A DNA stretch of 64,000 nucleotides from Amycolatopsis acidiphila (GTDB taxonomy: Bacteria; Actinomycetota; Actinomycetes; Mycobacteriales; Pseudonocardiaceae), in assembly GCF_021391495.1 (NCBI RefSeq), contig NZ_CP090063.1, positions 992,001 to 1,056,000 of the forward strand, written 5' to 3'. Below, piece after piece: positions 43,208-53,300 of this stretch; position 1 is the first letter of the stretch; the number at the start of each line of letters is the position of its first letter. The notes beneath the pieces are model-generated. The model was not told the DNA's origin. It did not search any database and saw only the letters and a list, made by a program, of their open reading frames with translations. A program made the translations under genes and the position numbers.

Positions 43208-43597
43208 TCAGCAGTCGCGCAGTTCCGGGCTCTGGTTCCGGAGCTGACCGGCGGGGGAGACGAACTCCCGGTACACGTCGCTGTCGACGGCGGCCGGACG
43301 GAACGCCGCGACGCGGTGGCAGTTCTGGAAGGCCAGCTTCATGCCGAAGTGCCGCTCCAGGCCGCCGCGGATCGCATCGGAGGCCAGGGCCCGCAGCAGC
43401 TGTCCGCGCTCGGCCTCGCTCGGCGGCGGGGTGGCGTGGTCGGCGAAGCCGGTGCCGTCGGCAAGCCCGGCGGCCACCTCGCTGATCACCTGCCACGCGT
43501 ACGGCAGCGAGCTCCGCACGCACGTCACGAACTCCGCGTCGGTCACCACACCGGACTCGGCGCGCTCCAGCAGGGCGGCGGGTACATCCAGGGACAC
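43208..43597 (-). CDS. SCO5389-family protein
   Basis: 129 residues. It starts SLDVPAALLERAESGVVTDAEFV and continues CVRSSLPYAWQVISEVA, GQLLRALASDAIRGGLERHFG and the terminal FQNCHRVAAF...LRNQSPELRDC, matching the small actinobacterial family named after SCO5389. Function unknown. The GTG at 43597 has AAGGAG 6 nt upstream. It is encoded 17 nt downstream of a P-loop ATPase, and the pair is probably one operon ended by the hairpin at 43168-43200. Confidence 0.85.
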   Translation of the reverse strand: MSLDVPAALLERAESGVVTDAEFVTCVRSSLPYAWQVISEVAAGLADGTGFADHATPPPSEAERGQLLRALASDAIRGGLERHFGMKLAFQNCHRVAAFRPAAVDSDVYREFVSPAGQLRNQSPELRDC

Positions 43598-43614
43598 TTT
43601 CTTCTCCTTCTCGT

Positions 43615-44580
43615 TCAGGCCCGCGCCAGTGCGGCCGGGCCGGGTACGAACTCCGGGTCCACCTGGGCGGCGAGGTCCTGGCCGGTCCGGTCGTTGCCCC
43701 ACGAGCGCGCGTTGCGCAGGTGGAACTCGACGGCCTGCCGGTGGTACCGCGCCCAGTCCCGCCCCGCCGAGTCCACAGTGGACACCAGCTTCGCCAGCGC
43801 GTCGAGGTTGTGCGGCTCCAGGGCGTCGATCGAGCGGACCTGGCCACGCTCGGCCGCGCGAACGTGCCGGGAACCGGTCAGCCAGCACGACAGCGCGTCG
43901 CCGAGCTGGTCGCGCAGGAACGCGACGTCTTCGTCGTCGGTCACCTTGTTGCCCACCACCGCGAGCCGCACCCCGAAGTCGCGCGCGTAGTCCGCGTACT
44001 GCCGGTACACCCCCACGCTGCGCAACGTCGGCTCGCACACGAGGAACGTCACGTCGAAGCGGGTGAACAGGCCCGAGGCGAACGCGTCCGCTCCGGCGGT
44101 CATGTCCAGCACGACGTATTCGCCCGGCTCGTCGATCAGGTGGTTGAGCAGCAGCTCCGCCGCGCCGACCTTCGAGTGGTAGCAGGCGACGCCCAGGTCG
44201 TCCTCGGTGAACCGGCCGGTGACGCCCAGGCGCACGCCGCCGATCGTGCGGAAGCACGTCGCGAGCACCGGGTCGTCGTCGGCGAAGGGGCGCAGCAACC
44301 GCGAGCCGCGGCCGGGCGGGGTGGTCTTGATCATCGCGTCGGCACTCGCGATGCGCGGGTTGTCCCCGCGCAGGTGCTCCTTGATCAGTGGCAGGTGATC
44401 GCCGAGCGTCGGCAGCGCCATCGCCTCTTCCTCGCTCGCGCCCAGCGCGGCCGCCAGGTGCTGGTTGATGTCGGCGTCGATGGCCAGCACCGGTTTCCCG
44501 GACGCGACGAGGTGGGCGGCGAACAGGGAGGTCAGCGTGGTCTTCCCGCTGCCGCCCTTGCCGACGAAGGCGACCTTCAC
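43615..44580 (-). CDS. CooC/MinD-like P-loop ATPase
   Basis: 321 residues. VAFVGKGGSGKTTLTSLFAAHL opens the chain with the deviant Walker A GKGGSGKTT (residues 6-14); AIDADINQHL is the switch I region and VVLDMTAGADAFASGLF the Walker B/switch II. The SIMIBI ATPases of this type insert metals (CooC) or position proteins (ParA/MinD). Metal-ligand cysteines as in CooC are not evident. Start chosen at GTG 44580 (GGAG 6 nt upstream); ATG at 44592 or 44616 would add 4 or 12 residues. Its partner gene encodes a SCO5389-like protein. Confidence 0.82.
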   Translation of the reverse strand: MKVAFVGKGGSGKTTLTSLFAAHLVASGKPVLAIDADINQHLAAALGASEEEAMALPTLGDHLPLIKEHLRGDNPRIASADAMIKTTPPGRGSRLLRPFADDDPVLATCFRTIGGVRLGVTGRFTEDDLGVACYHSKVGAAELLLNHLIDEPGEYVVLDMTAGADAFASGLFTRFDVTFLVCEPTLRSVGVYRQYADYARDFGVRLAVVGNKVTDDEDVAFLRDQLGDALSCWLTGSRHVRAAERGQVRSIDALEPHNLDALAKLVSTVDSAGRDWARYHRQAVEFHLRNARSWGNDRTGQDLAAQVDPEFVPGPAALARA

Positions 44581-44684
44581 GGCGAGCTCCATTTCGGAAA
44601 CGATATCGATTTTCATTACCGGTAGGGCAAGATACACCCGAGTGGCCCAGCCACGAACGAGGGATCAACAGGGCTCCGGGGCGT

Positions 44685-44690
44685 TAGGGT
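44685..44690 (+). promoter_or_regulatory. -10 element TAGGGT for the RNB operon
   Basis: TAGGGT, 6 nt, GTG at 44697; leaderless prediction. Confidence 0.6.
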
Positions 44691-44696
44691 GAGTAC

Positions 44697-46109
44697 GTGC
44701 CTCGTTTGGCGGCCGGTTCACACTCGGCGGACGGGGGCTTCGGTCACCTGCGCGCCGAATTCGAGCTGCCGGAGAGCTTCCGCGCGGAGGTGCTCGCCGA
44801 AGCCGAAGCAGCGGGGATGGACCCGCGCGAGGCCGACCGCGAGGACGCCACCGACCTGCCGTTCGTCACGATCGACCCGCCCGGCGCCAAGGACCTCGAC
44901 CAGGCCATGGTCCTTTCCCGTCGTGGTGACGGGTTCCGCGTGCAGTACGCGATCGCCGACCTCGGCGCGTTCGTCACGCCGGGCGGTCCGGTGGACCGCG
45001 AGGCCCGCCGCCGCGGCCAGACGCTGTACCTGCCCGACGGCAACGTGCCGTTGCATCCGCCGGTGCTGTCCGAAGGCGCCGCGAGCCTGCTGCCCGGTGA
45101 GACGGTCCCGGCGGTGCTGTGGACGATCGACCTGGACTCGCGCGCCGAACCGGTCGCGACGAGGGTCCGCCGCGCGTTGGTCCGGTCCACCGAGCAGTTC
45201 GACTACGAGACCGTCCAGTTGGCACTGGCGGCGGGCACCGCGCATCCCTCTATCACGGCGTTGGCGGAGCTGGGAAGGCTGCGCCGCGAGCTGGCCGTGC
45301 GGCGCGGTGCGGTCGAGCTGCAGCTGCCGGAGCAGGCCATCAACGGCGACGCCGGCGACGGCTGGGCGCTCGGGATGCGGCCGCGCAACGAGGTGGACGC
45401 CTGGAACGCCGAGATCTCGCTGCTGACCGGGATGGCGGCCGCGTCGATCATGATCGAGGCCGGGGTCGGTGTGCTGCGCACGCTTCCCGACGCCGACGAG
45501 GACTCCATCGAGTGGTTGCGCCGGTCTGCGCAGGCGCTCGGGATCGACTGGCGGCCGGAGGTCTCGGTCTCGGAGCTGCTCGCCGGTCTCGACCCGGCGC
45601 TGCCCGAGTCGATGGCGCTCTACACCTGCACCACGAGATTGCTGCGGGGCGCCGGTTACACGTCCTTCGAAGGCCGGCTGCCCCCGTCGACGACACATGC
45701 GGGCATCGGCGCGCCCTACGCCCACGTGACCGCGCCGATTCGGCGGCTCGTGGACCGGTTCGCCGCCGAGGTCTGCCTCTCGGTGAGCGCCGACAGCGAT
45801 GTCCCGGACTGGGTGCGTGCCGCGCTGCCCGAGCTGCCCGTGTTGATGAGCGCGTCGGACTCGCTCGCCGCGCGTGTCGAGCGAGCGTGCATCGACCAGG
45901 TCGAGGCGTGGATGCTGGCCGAGCGGATCGGCGGTACGTTCGAGGCGGTGGTGCTGCGTGCGGAGGAGGCCCGCGCGGAGATCCTGGTGGAGGACCCACC
46001 GGTGATGGGCAGATGCGTCGGCGCGAACCTGCCGGAGGGCGAGCGGATCACGGTCCGGCTCACGGCGGTGGACGTGGTGAAGCGGAAGGTGTCGTTCGAA
46101 CGGGCGTGA
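44697..46109 (+). CDS. RNase II/R-type (RNB domain) exoribonuclease
   Basis: 470 residues. The RNB catalytic segment is FVTIDPPGAKDLDQAMVLSRRGDGF (~58-82), with the Asp residues that bind Mg2+, and the second half keeps HAGIGAPYAHVTAPIRRLVDRFA (~335-357), the conserved RNB C-terminal motif. Cold-shock and S1 domains found in full RNase R are absent or very reduced, so this is the compact actinobacterial RNB type. It degrades RNA 3' to 5' in the cytoplasm. The GTG follows the -10 at 6 nt. Stop overlaps the next gene (GTGA). Confidence 0.9.
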   Translation: MPRLAAGSHSADGGFGHLRAEFELPESFRAEVLAEAEAAGMDPREADREDATDLPFVTIDPPGAKDLDQAMVLSRRGDGFRVQYAIADLGAFVTPGGPVDREARRRGQTLYLPDGNVPLHPPVLSEGAASLLPGETVPAVLWTIDLDSRAEPVATRVRRALVRSTEQFDYETVQLALAAGTAHPSITALAELGRLRRELAVRRGAVELQLPEQAINGDAGDGWALGMRPRNEVDAWNAEISLLTGMAAASIMIEAGVGVLRTLPDADEDSIEWLRRSAQALGIDWRPEVSVSELLAGLDPALPESMALYTCTTRLLRGAGYTSFEGRLPPSTTHAGIGAPYAHVTAPIRRLVDRFAAEVCLSVSADSDVPDWVRAALPELPVLMSASDSLAARVERACIDQVEAWMLAERIGGTFEAVVLRAEEARAEILVEDPPVMGRCVGANLPEGERITVRLTAVDVVKRKVSFERA

Positions 46110-46477
46110 ACGTGGACAACTGGACCGAGGCGGAGCGCGAGCTGGCCGACCGGGTGCGCACCGGCCGCACGGTCGTGGTCAACGTGCGGAAGTCCGGGCC
46201 GCACAAGCATCTCGTGCCGTGGCTGGTCGAGCGCGGCCTGCTCACCTACATCGGCCACGCCGGCAACAGGCACTCCTGGCCGGAGTCGGAGTTCGCGAAC
46301 CCCTTCGTCCGGGAGGCGAAGCTGGACCGGGACGCGATGGTCCGCCACTACCGCGAGTACCTCGAAGGCCGTGCCGACCTGCTCGCCCGGCTGCCGGAGC
46401 TCGACGGCCGCGCGCTCGGCTGCTGGTGCGCACCCCAGGCCTGTCACGGCGACGTACTGCTGGAGCACCTGAAATGA
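46106..46477 (+). CDS. DUF4326 protein
   Basis: 123 residues. The DUF4326 hallmarks are VVNVRKSGPHKH..., GNRHSWPESEFANPF and the C-terminal LGCWCAPQACHGDVLLEHL, whose CWCxPxxCHGD cluster looks like a metal or nucleic-acid site. Function unknown; members also occur in phages. Start overlaps the RNB stop and the TGA overlaps the next ATG, so it is translated with both neighbours. Confidence 0.88.
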   Translation: MNVDNWTEAERELADRVRTGRTVVVNVRKSGPHKHLVPWLVERGLLTYIGHAGNRHSWPESEFANPFVREAKLDRDAMVRHYREYLEGRADLLARLPELDGRALGCWCAPQACHGDVLLEHLK

Positions 46478-47238
46478 CCCTGTTCGACGATCTCGGCGAG
46501 GACGTACCGTTGCGCGGCGTGCCACGAAGGGTGGTATCGCTCGTGCCTTCGCTGACCGAGGCGCTCGAGACCACGGTGCCCGGTGTCGTGGTCGGCGCGA
46601 CGGACTACTGCACCCATCCCGCCACCCTGGACGTGCCGCGGGTCGGCGGCTCGAAGTACCCGAAGGTCGACCGCGTCCTCGACCTGCGCCCGGACCTCGT
46701 GCTGGCGAACTCCGAGGAGAACCGTCCCGAGGACGTGGAACGCCTGCGCGCCAACGGGTTTCCGGTGTGGGTGACCGAGGCGCCGGCGACGGTGCCACAC
46801 GCGCTCGCGTCACTGCGGCGGGTGCTGACCCAGGCCTTCGAGGCCGACGAGCCCGAATGGCTCGTGCGGGCCGAGGAGCTGTGGCGGGAGATGCCGCCGG
46901 TCCGCAGGCGCGCAGTCGTGCCGGTGTGGCGCAAGCCGTGGGTGATCCTCGGCCGGGACACCTTCGGCGGCGACGTGCTGCGCCGGCTCGGAGTGTCCAC
47001 TGTGTACGGCGGCCACGCGGACCGGTACCCGCGCCCGAAGCTCGACGAGCTGCGATCGTGGTTCGCCGAGGGCCTTGCGGACCTGCTCGTGCTGCCCGAC
47101 GAGCCGTACCTGTTCACGGCCGAGGACGGTCCCGAGGCCTTCCCCGGCGTCGCGCACGTGCTCGTGTCCGGACGGTATCTGACCTGGTACGGGCCGTCCC
47201 TTGTGGAAGCCCACCGGGAGCTCGGCCGGTTGCGGTGA
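46474..47238 (+). CDS. BtuF/FecB-like metal-chelate binding protein without signal peptide
   Basis: 254 residues with the helical-backbone metal receptor fold: RRVVSLVPSLTEALETTVPG, VVGATDYCTHPA, VGGSKYPKVDRVLDLRPDLVLANSEEN and VLLPDEPYLF-like strands. Relatives bind cobalamin or ferric siderophores outside the membrane, but the N-terminus MTLFDDLGEDVPLRGVPRR is charged and no signal peptide or lipobox is present, so this one should be cytoplasmic. It is co-translated with DUF4326 and the RNB ribonuclease. Ligand unknown; no ABC transporter is adjacent. Confidence 0.85.
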   Translation: MTLFDDLGEDVPLRGVPRRVVSLVPSLTEALETTVPGVVVGATDYCTHPATLDVPRVGGSKYPKVDRVLDLRPDLVLANSEENRPEDVERLRANGFPVWVTEAPATVPHALASLRRVLTQAFEADEPEWLVRAEELWREMPPVRRRAVVPVWRKPWVILGRDTFGGDVLRRLGVSTVYGGHADRYPRPKLDELRSWFAEGLADLLVLPDEPYLFTAEDGPEAFPGVAHVLVSGRYLTWYGPSLVEAHRELGRLR

Positions 47239-47354
47239 TCAGCAGGGCGATCGTCGAGTCGCCGCAGCGGCGTTCGGCGGCGCGCACGGACCCACGGGCC
47301 CGGTACCTGGTGCAACGGCTGTCGGGCGGCACTGCCGGCGGCGGCCGGCTCTGA
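47235..47354 (+). CDS. Possible 39-residue ORF at the operon end
   Basis: The GTG overlaps the previous stop as GTGA and the frame stays open for 39 codons, Arg-rich (SRAIVESPQRRSAARTDPRAR...). A terminator follows 16 nt after its TGA. The position fits an operon gene but there is no recognisable domain and composition is that of any GC-rich frame. Confidence 0.3.
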   Translation: MISRAIVESPQRRSAARTDPRARYLVQRLSGGTAGGGRL

Positions 47355-47369
47355 CCCTGCCCCGCGCCG

Positions 47370-47396
47370 CGGACGGCTTTGCCGTCCGTTCATTTT
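47370..47396 (+). terminator. Intrinsic terminator
   Basis: Perfect 8-bp stem CGGACGGC / GCCGTCCG with a TTT loop, followed by TTCATTTT. It would end the RNB operon before uppP. Confidence 0.8.
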
Positions 47397-47451
47397 CGGT
47401 CCGGTACCTTCGTCTCCGGATTACCGCGTGGCGTCCAGGGAAAGGTCCTCA

Positions 47452-48393
47452 ATGTCCGCTGTGACGTATTTCGAGGCGATTGTCGTCGGCGCCTTGCAAG
47501 GCGTGTCTGAATTGTTCCCGGTGTCCAGTCTTGGGCACAGCATACTGCTGCCTGCGTGGATCGGCGGGAAATGGGCCGACGACCTGAGCATGGGCAAGGA
47601 CTCGCCCTACCTCGCGGTGCTCGTCGCGATGCACGTGGCCACGGCGATCGCGCTGGTGGTCTTCTTCTGGCGCGACTGGGTGCGCATCATCCGCGGCCTG
47701 TGGACCTCGATCCGGGACCGGGAGGTCGCCGACTCCGACCAGCGCCTCGCCTGGCTGCTCGTGCTCGCGACCATCCCCGTGGGCATCGGCGGCCTGCTGC
47801 TGGAGAGCGCACTGCGGAACTTCCTCGGCAAGCCCGTGCCCACGGCGATCTTCCTCGCGCTCAACGGTGTCGTGCTCCTGGCCGTCGAGCGGTTCAGCAA
47901 AGTCCGCAAGGAGCCCGCGGTGCCCGTCGCGGCCGAGCAGACCATCGACTTCTCCGCCGAGGTGACCATGCCGATGCGCGCGATCAGCGTCGAGGAGGCC
48001 TCCGACCGCAGGCTGTCGAAGCTCGGGGTCGGGGAGGCCGTGCTGATCGGCGCGGCCCAGATTCTGGCGCTGTTGCCGGGAATCAGCCGGTCCGGCATCA
48101 CCATGGTCGCCGGTCTGCGCCGCGGGCTCGACCACGAGGACGCCGCCCGGTTCGCGTTTCTCCTTGCCACGCCGGTGATCCTGGCCGCAGGGGTGCTGAA
48201 GATGCCGTCGCTGTTCGCCCCGGAGAACAGCGCGTCGCTCGGGCCGGCGCTCGTCGGCAGCCTGGTCGCGGGAATTGCGGCGTATATCGCGGTGCGATTC
48301 CTGACCTCGTATTTCGAGACGCGTACGCTGACACCGTTCGCTGTCTACTGTGTGATCGCCGGAATCGGTAGTTTGGTGTATTTCTTGGCATGA
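47452..48393 (+). CDS. uppP: UppP, undecaprenyl-diphosphatase
   Basis: 313 residues, about eight helices. The active-site segments are GALQGVSELFPVSSLGHSILLP (~13-34; the usual E-rich GxxEGxTEFLPVSS region) and LLPGISRSGITMVAGLRRGL (~205-224). It recycles undecaprenyl diphosphate for peptidoglycan synthesis and confers bacitracin tolerance. The first segment reads LGH in place of the common TGH. The stop overlaps the ctaG-like start (ATGA), suggesting co-translation. Confidence 0.93.
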   Translation: MSAVTYFEAIVVGALQGVSELFPVSSLGHSILLPAWIGGKWADDLSMGKDSPYLAVLVAMHVATAIALVVFFWRDWVRIIRGLWTSIRDREVADSDQRLAWLLVLATIPVGIGGLLLESALRNFLGKPVPTAIFLALNGVVLLAVERFSKVRKEPAVPVAAEQTIDFSAEVTMPMRAISVEEASDRRLSKLGVGEAVLIGAAQILALLPGISRSGITMVAGLRRGLDHEDAARFAFLLATPVILAAGVLKMPSLFAPENSASLGPALVGSLVAGIAAYIAVRFLTSYFETRTLTPFAVYCVIAGIGSLVYFLA

Positions 48394-49280
48394 ATGTCCC
48401 ACTTTCCTGGGGAAGAGTGTTCGGAGCCTGGACGCTCGACGTCCCGGCGGTGGTTTTCGTGCTGGTGCTCGGCGCCTGCTACCTGTTCGCGGCCCGGCGC
48501 GTGCCGGGCTGGCCGCGCGGGCGCACGGTGGCGTTCCTCGGCGGCCTCGCCACGATCCTGCTGCTGACCTGCTCGTTCCTCGGTGTGTACGACGACGTGC
48601 TGTTCTGGGTGCGGGCGGTGCAGGTCGTCGCGCTGCTGATGGTCACGCCGCTGCTGCTGGCGCTGGGCGCCCCGCTGACGCTCGTGCTGGCGACGGCGCC
48701 GTTCGCGGACCGCCTGCGTGCGCTCGGCCGCGGTGTCGTCGCGCGGACCCTGACCTTTCCGCTCGTGATCACCGTGTTGCTGATCGTTCCGCCGTTCCTG
48801 ATCTATTTGACCCCGTTGTACGAACTCACCCTGCGGCATTCCGCGATCGACGAGATCGTCCGGTTCGGACTGGTCTGCTGCGGGTTCGGCTATTTCTGGA
48901 CCCGGCTGCGCCTCGACCCGACCCCACGTGAGGACCACCACCTGGTGTCGTTCGCCATCAGCTTCGCCGAAGTCGTCGTCGACGCGGCGCTCGGCCTCGT
49001 CCTGTGGCTGGGGCCGTTGCGCGCCGCGGACTACTACCACGCGCTCGCCCGCGCCTGGGGCCCTGACCTGCGCACCGACCAGGTCGTCGGCGCCGGCATC
49101 CTGTGGATCGGCGGCGACCTGGCCGGCCTGCCGTTCGTCGGCGCGCTGTTCACCCGCTGGATGCGCGACGACGACCGGCAGGCCGAGCAGATCGACCGCG
49201 AGCTCGACGAGCAGGAGGACACGGGCGGCCTCTGGTGGGAGAACGACCCGCAGCTGGCGCAGCGTTTCAAGCGGAAATGA
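48390..49280 (+). CDS. CtaG-like (caa3-type) cytochrome c oxidase assembly protein
   Basis: 296 residues with seven or eight helices. FVLVLGACYLFAARR, YDDVLFWVRAVQVVALLMVTPLLLALGAPLTLVLA, FLIYLTPLYELTLRHSAIDEIVRFGL and the C-terminal DQVVGAGILWIGGDLAGLPFVGALFTRWMRDD are the Caa3_CtaG signature. The family supports copper insertion into cytochrome c oxidase. It overlaps uppP by 4 nt, an unusual partner. A cytoplasmic acidic tail ends the protein. Confidence 0.88.
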   Translation: MNVPLSWGRVFGAWTLDVPAVVFVLVLGACYLFAARRVPGWPRGRTVAFLGGLATILLLTCSFLGVYDDVLFWVRAVQVVALLMVTPLLLALGAPLTLVLATAPFADRLRALGRGVVARTLTFPLVITVLLIVPPFLIYLTPLYELTLRHSAIDEIVRFGLVCCGFGYFWTRLRLDPTPREDHHLVSFAISFAEVVVDAALGLVLWLGPLRAADYYHALARAWGPDLRTDQVVGAGILWIGGDLAGLPFVGALFTRWMRDDDRQAEQIDRELDEQEDTGGLWWENDPQLAQRFKRK

Positions 49281-49330
49281 CAGCTGCGCGAAGGGTGTCC
49301 GTCGAGGGTGGCGGTGGGGAAGTGACCGGC

Positions 49331-50191
49331 CTAATGGAAGGCGTGCTCCGGCGCGGGGAACTCGCCCCGCCTGACCTCGTCGGCGAACGCCGCCGCGGCC
49401 CCGGAGAGCGCGCCCGCCACGTCGGCGTAGCGCTTGACGAACCGCGGCGCCTTCCCGCGCCGCAACCCCGCCATGTCCTGCCACACCAGCACCTGCGCGT
49501 CGCAGTCCGGTCCGGCGCCGATGCCCACCGTGGGTATCTTCAGCTCGTGCGTGACCTGCTTCGCGACCTCGGCCGGCACCATCTCCATCACTACCGCGAA
49601 CGCACCGGCCTCCTGCAGCGCGAGCGCGTCCGCGATCAGCGCCGCACCGGCTTCGCCGCGGCCCTGAACCCGGTAGCCGCCCAGGTTGTGCTCACTCTGC
49701 GGGGTGAACCCGATGTGTCCCATCACGGGGACACCGGCACCGGTCAGCGCCTCGACGTGCGGCGCGAACCGGCGGCCGCCCTCGAGCTTGATCGCGTGTG
49801 CCCGGCCCTCCTTCATGAACCGCACGGACGTGGCGAGCGCCTGCTCCGGCGAGAGCTGGTAGGAGCCGAACGGCAGGTCGGCGACCACGAGCGCCCGCTT
49901 GGCCGCCCGGGTCACCGCACGCACCAGGGGGAGCAGCTCGTCCACCGTCACCGGCAGCGAGGTGTCGTAGCCGAACACGTTGTTCGCGGCGGAGTCGCCG
50001 ACGAGCAACACGGGAATGCCCGCCTCGTCGAAGAGTTCGGCGGTGTACATGTCGTAGGCGGTGAGCATCGGCCACGGCTCGCCGCGGTCCTTGAGCTGCT
50101 GCAGATGATGAATGCGCACCTTCTTCGCGGGCGCGGTGTGCTGCGGGCCGCTGCCGTAGGGCGCAGCCGTCTCACCAGTGGGGGTGGACAT
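49331..50191 (-). CDS. panB: PanB, 3-methyl-2-oxobutanoate hydroxymethyltransferase
   Basis: 286 residues. [41 protein letters not shown] (~45-85) contains the Mg2+-binding Asp, followed by [40 protein letters not shown] and [18 protein letters not shown]. It makes ketopantoate, the first step of pantothenate and CoA synthesis. ATG at 50191 (MSTPTGE) is preferred to longer starts because the family core begins ~35 residues later. Divergent from lysX. No panC is beside it. Confidence 0.94.
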   Translation of the reverse strand: MSTPTGETAAPYGSGPQHTAPAKKVRIHHLQQLKDRGEPWPMLTAYDMYTAELFDEAGIPVLLVGDSAANNVFGYDTSLPVTVDELLPLVRAVTRAAKRALVVADLPFGSYQLSPEQALATSVRFMKEGRAHAIKLEGGRRFAPHVEALTGAGVPVMGHIGFTPQSEHNLGGYRVQGRGEAGAALIADALALQEAGAFAVVMEMVPAEVAKQVTHELKIPTVGIGAGPDCDAQVLVWQDMAGLRRGKAPRFVKRYADVAGALSGAAAAFADEVRRGEFPAPEHAFH

Positions 50192-50319
50192 CGTCGTCGA
50201 CCAACCTTCCCTCGAGGCCCTCGTCGGGTCCCCGGGTCGTGGATCTGGGAACACCAGCGTCGCACCGCGGGACCGGCCTGCCCAAGCGCCTGCGACGAGC
50301 TTCACACGAGGTGGTGAGC

Positions 50320-53300
50320 ATGGTTCCGCGATGGCGGCGTAAGGCCGGTGGCGTGGTCGCGACGGTCGTCCAGTTGGGCGCGCTCATGTCGGTCGCCCTG
50401 CTGTTGTGGGGTGGTGACCACGGGTTCTACCGGTGGACGGTGGGGTTGTTCAGCCTGGTCAACATTCCGGCTGATGCGAACATCCTGATCGCGCTGGTGC
50501 TCGCCGTACTCGGCGGAGCGTTGCGGCGGCGCAAGCGGGCGGCGTTGGACACGTTGATTCTGTTCCAGTTCGGCGGTCTGCTGATGACGGTGGCGTTTGA
50601 GGCGACCTTGGTGTGGGCGCCGCAGGTGTTGGTCCGGGAGCGGCATCCGCATCTTCCGGTGGCGTTGTGGGCGTTGACCGGCGCCGAGGTGGTTTCGGTG
50701 GGGTTGATTGTGTTGTTGTTCGCGTTGCGGCCTGCTTTTCCGGCTCGGCTGGCACCCGGTGCGGGGCGGCATGCGCTGGTCATCGGCGTGTCCGGGATTG
50801 TGGGGGTGACTCTTGTCGGTTGGGGGTTGCTGGTGGTTTGGCCGGGCACGTTGGGTGGGCTGGGTGACAGCTTCGTGTGGGCGGCGAATCACGCGACTGG
50901 TGAGCTGGTGCAGTTGCGGCGGTTGGGTGTGCGGGAGGGTCCGGCGTGGATCGATCTGCTGTTGGATCTGGGTGGTGCCACGGTGGCGGTGACGACGTTA
51001 TGGGTGTTCTTCCGGGGGGTGCGGAGTCGGCGGCGGCGCAGTGATGAGGAGGAGTTGAAGCTGCGGGTGCTGCTGGCCGGGCATGGTGAGGATGATTCGC
51101 TGGGGTACTTCGCCACCCGGCGGGACAAGAGTGTGATTTTCGCGCCGAACGGTCGTGCCGCGGTGACTTACCGGGTGCTTGCGGGTACGAGCATCGCGAG
51201 CGCGGATCCGATCGGGGATCCGCAGGCGTGGCCGCAGGCGATCGAGGCCTGGTTGGGTGAGGCGCATACCTATGGCTGGGCGCCTGGTGTGTTGGGTGCG
51301 AGCGAGCGTGGTGCGCGGGCGTATGCCAGGGCCGGGTTGAAGGCGCTGGAGCTGGGCGATGAGGCGGTGCTGGATGTGCGCGAGTTCAGCCTGTCGGGCC
51401 CGGAACGGCGGTCGGTTCGGCAGGCGGTCAGCCGTATCGAACGTGCCGGGTATACCGCGCGTGTGCGGCGGCACAGCGAGCTCACCTCGTCGGAAATGGA
51501 CGGGCTGCTCGAGCGGGCGCAGCAGTGGCGGGGCGCGGAGACCGAACGTGGTTTCTCGATGGCGTTGTCGCGGCTGGGCGATCCGAGCGACGGTCGTTGT
51601 GTGATGGCTGAGGCGTACGACGCGTCGGGCGAGCTGCGGGGGTTGCTGTCGTTCGTGCCGTGGGGCCGGCGTGGGCTGTCGCTGGACCTGATGCGTCGTG
51701 ACCGGGACGCCGAGAACGGGTTGAACGAGTACCTGGTCGCGCAGGTGGTGGCGCAGGCCGGGCGGTTCGGCGCGCAGCGGATCTCGTTGAATTTCGCCAT
51801 GTTCCGTGCGGTGTTCGCGGCGGGGGAGCGCATCGGCGCAGGTCCGGTGCTGCGTTCGTGGCGCGCGGTGCTGGGGGTGGCGTCGCGGTTTTTCCAGCTG
51901 GAGTCGCTGTACCGGTCGAACGCGAAGTACGGCCCGGAGTGGGAGCCGCGTTTCCTCTGCTACACCTCGGCACGGCGGCTGGCCCGGATCGGCCTGGTCG
52001 CGGGTGCGCTGGAGGGCTTCCTCCCCTCGAGCTGGCGGTCTGCGCGGCGCGCGATCGCGGGCGGCGGTGTGAGCGAGGAGTTCCTCGCGCGGGTGCGGGA
52101 GATCGACGAGATCCGGACCGAGCCGCGGCCGGTGCGCCGTCCCGAGCAGGTGCGGGTGCGGATCGCGAAGCTGGACCGGTTGCGGGCGGCGGGGATCGAC
52201 CCGTATCCGGCGGGGTTCGCCCGCGACACGACGCTGGCGCAGGTGGCCGCCGAGTTCGCGGGGCTGGCTCCCGATAGCAGGACCGGGCGCGAGGTGCGGG
52301 TCGCCGGCCGGGTGGTGGCGCTGCGTGACCTGGGCGGGGTGTGTTTCGCGCGGTTGCGGGACGTCAGCGGCGAGCTGCAGCTGATGCTGGGCGAGGACGA
52401 GCTGTGGCGCTGCGGGGTCGATCTCGGTGACCACGTGGGCGTGCGGGGTGAGGTGGTGACCTCCCGCCGCGGTGAGCTGTCGGTGCTGGTCGCCGGGTGG
52501 ACCGTCACCGCGAAATGCCTGCATCCGTTGCCGGACAAGCGGAAGGGGCTCGCCGACCCGGAGACCCGGGTGCGCCGCCGCTACCTCGACCCGGACCTGC
52601 CGCAGTTGCTGCGGCTGCGCGCCACGGTGCTGCGCGCGCTGCGGGAACGCTTGCACGACAAGGACTTCCTCGAGGTCGAGACCCCGATGCTGCAGGCGGT
52701 GCACGGCGGTGCGAACGCGCGGCCGTTCGTCACCCACATCAACGCCTACGACATGCGGATGTACCTGCGGATCGCGCCGGAGCTGTACCTGAAACGGCTG
52801 TGCGTGGCGGGCATGGAGCGGGTCTTCGAGCTGAACCGCAACTTCCGCAACGAGGGCGTGGACGCGACACACAATCCGGAGTTCACGATGCTGGAGGCCT
52901 ACCAGGCGTACGCCGACTACGACTGCATGCGGGTCCTGACCCGGGAGCTGGTGCAGCAGGCCGCGATCGCCGCGTACGGCGCCCCGGTGCTCCGCCGCCC
53001 GGATGGCGAGCACGACATCTCGGGCGACTGGCCGGTGGTGACCGTGCACGACGCGGTCGCCAAGGCCCTGGGGGAGCCGGTCACCCCGTCGACGACATCG
53101 GCCGAACTGCGCTCCTTCTGCGCGGCGGCGGGCGTCCCCTTCGCCGACGACGCCGGGCGGGGCGAGCTGGTCCTGGCCGCGTTCGACCAGCTCGTCGAGC
53201 CGGCCACGGTCGGCCCCACGTTCTACACCGACTACCCCAGGGACGTCTCGCCGCTGACCCGGGAACACCGCTGGGACCCGCGACTGGCCGAGCGCTGGGA

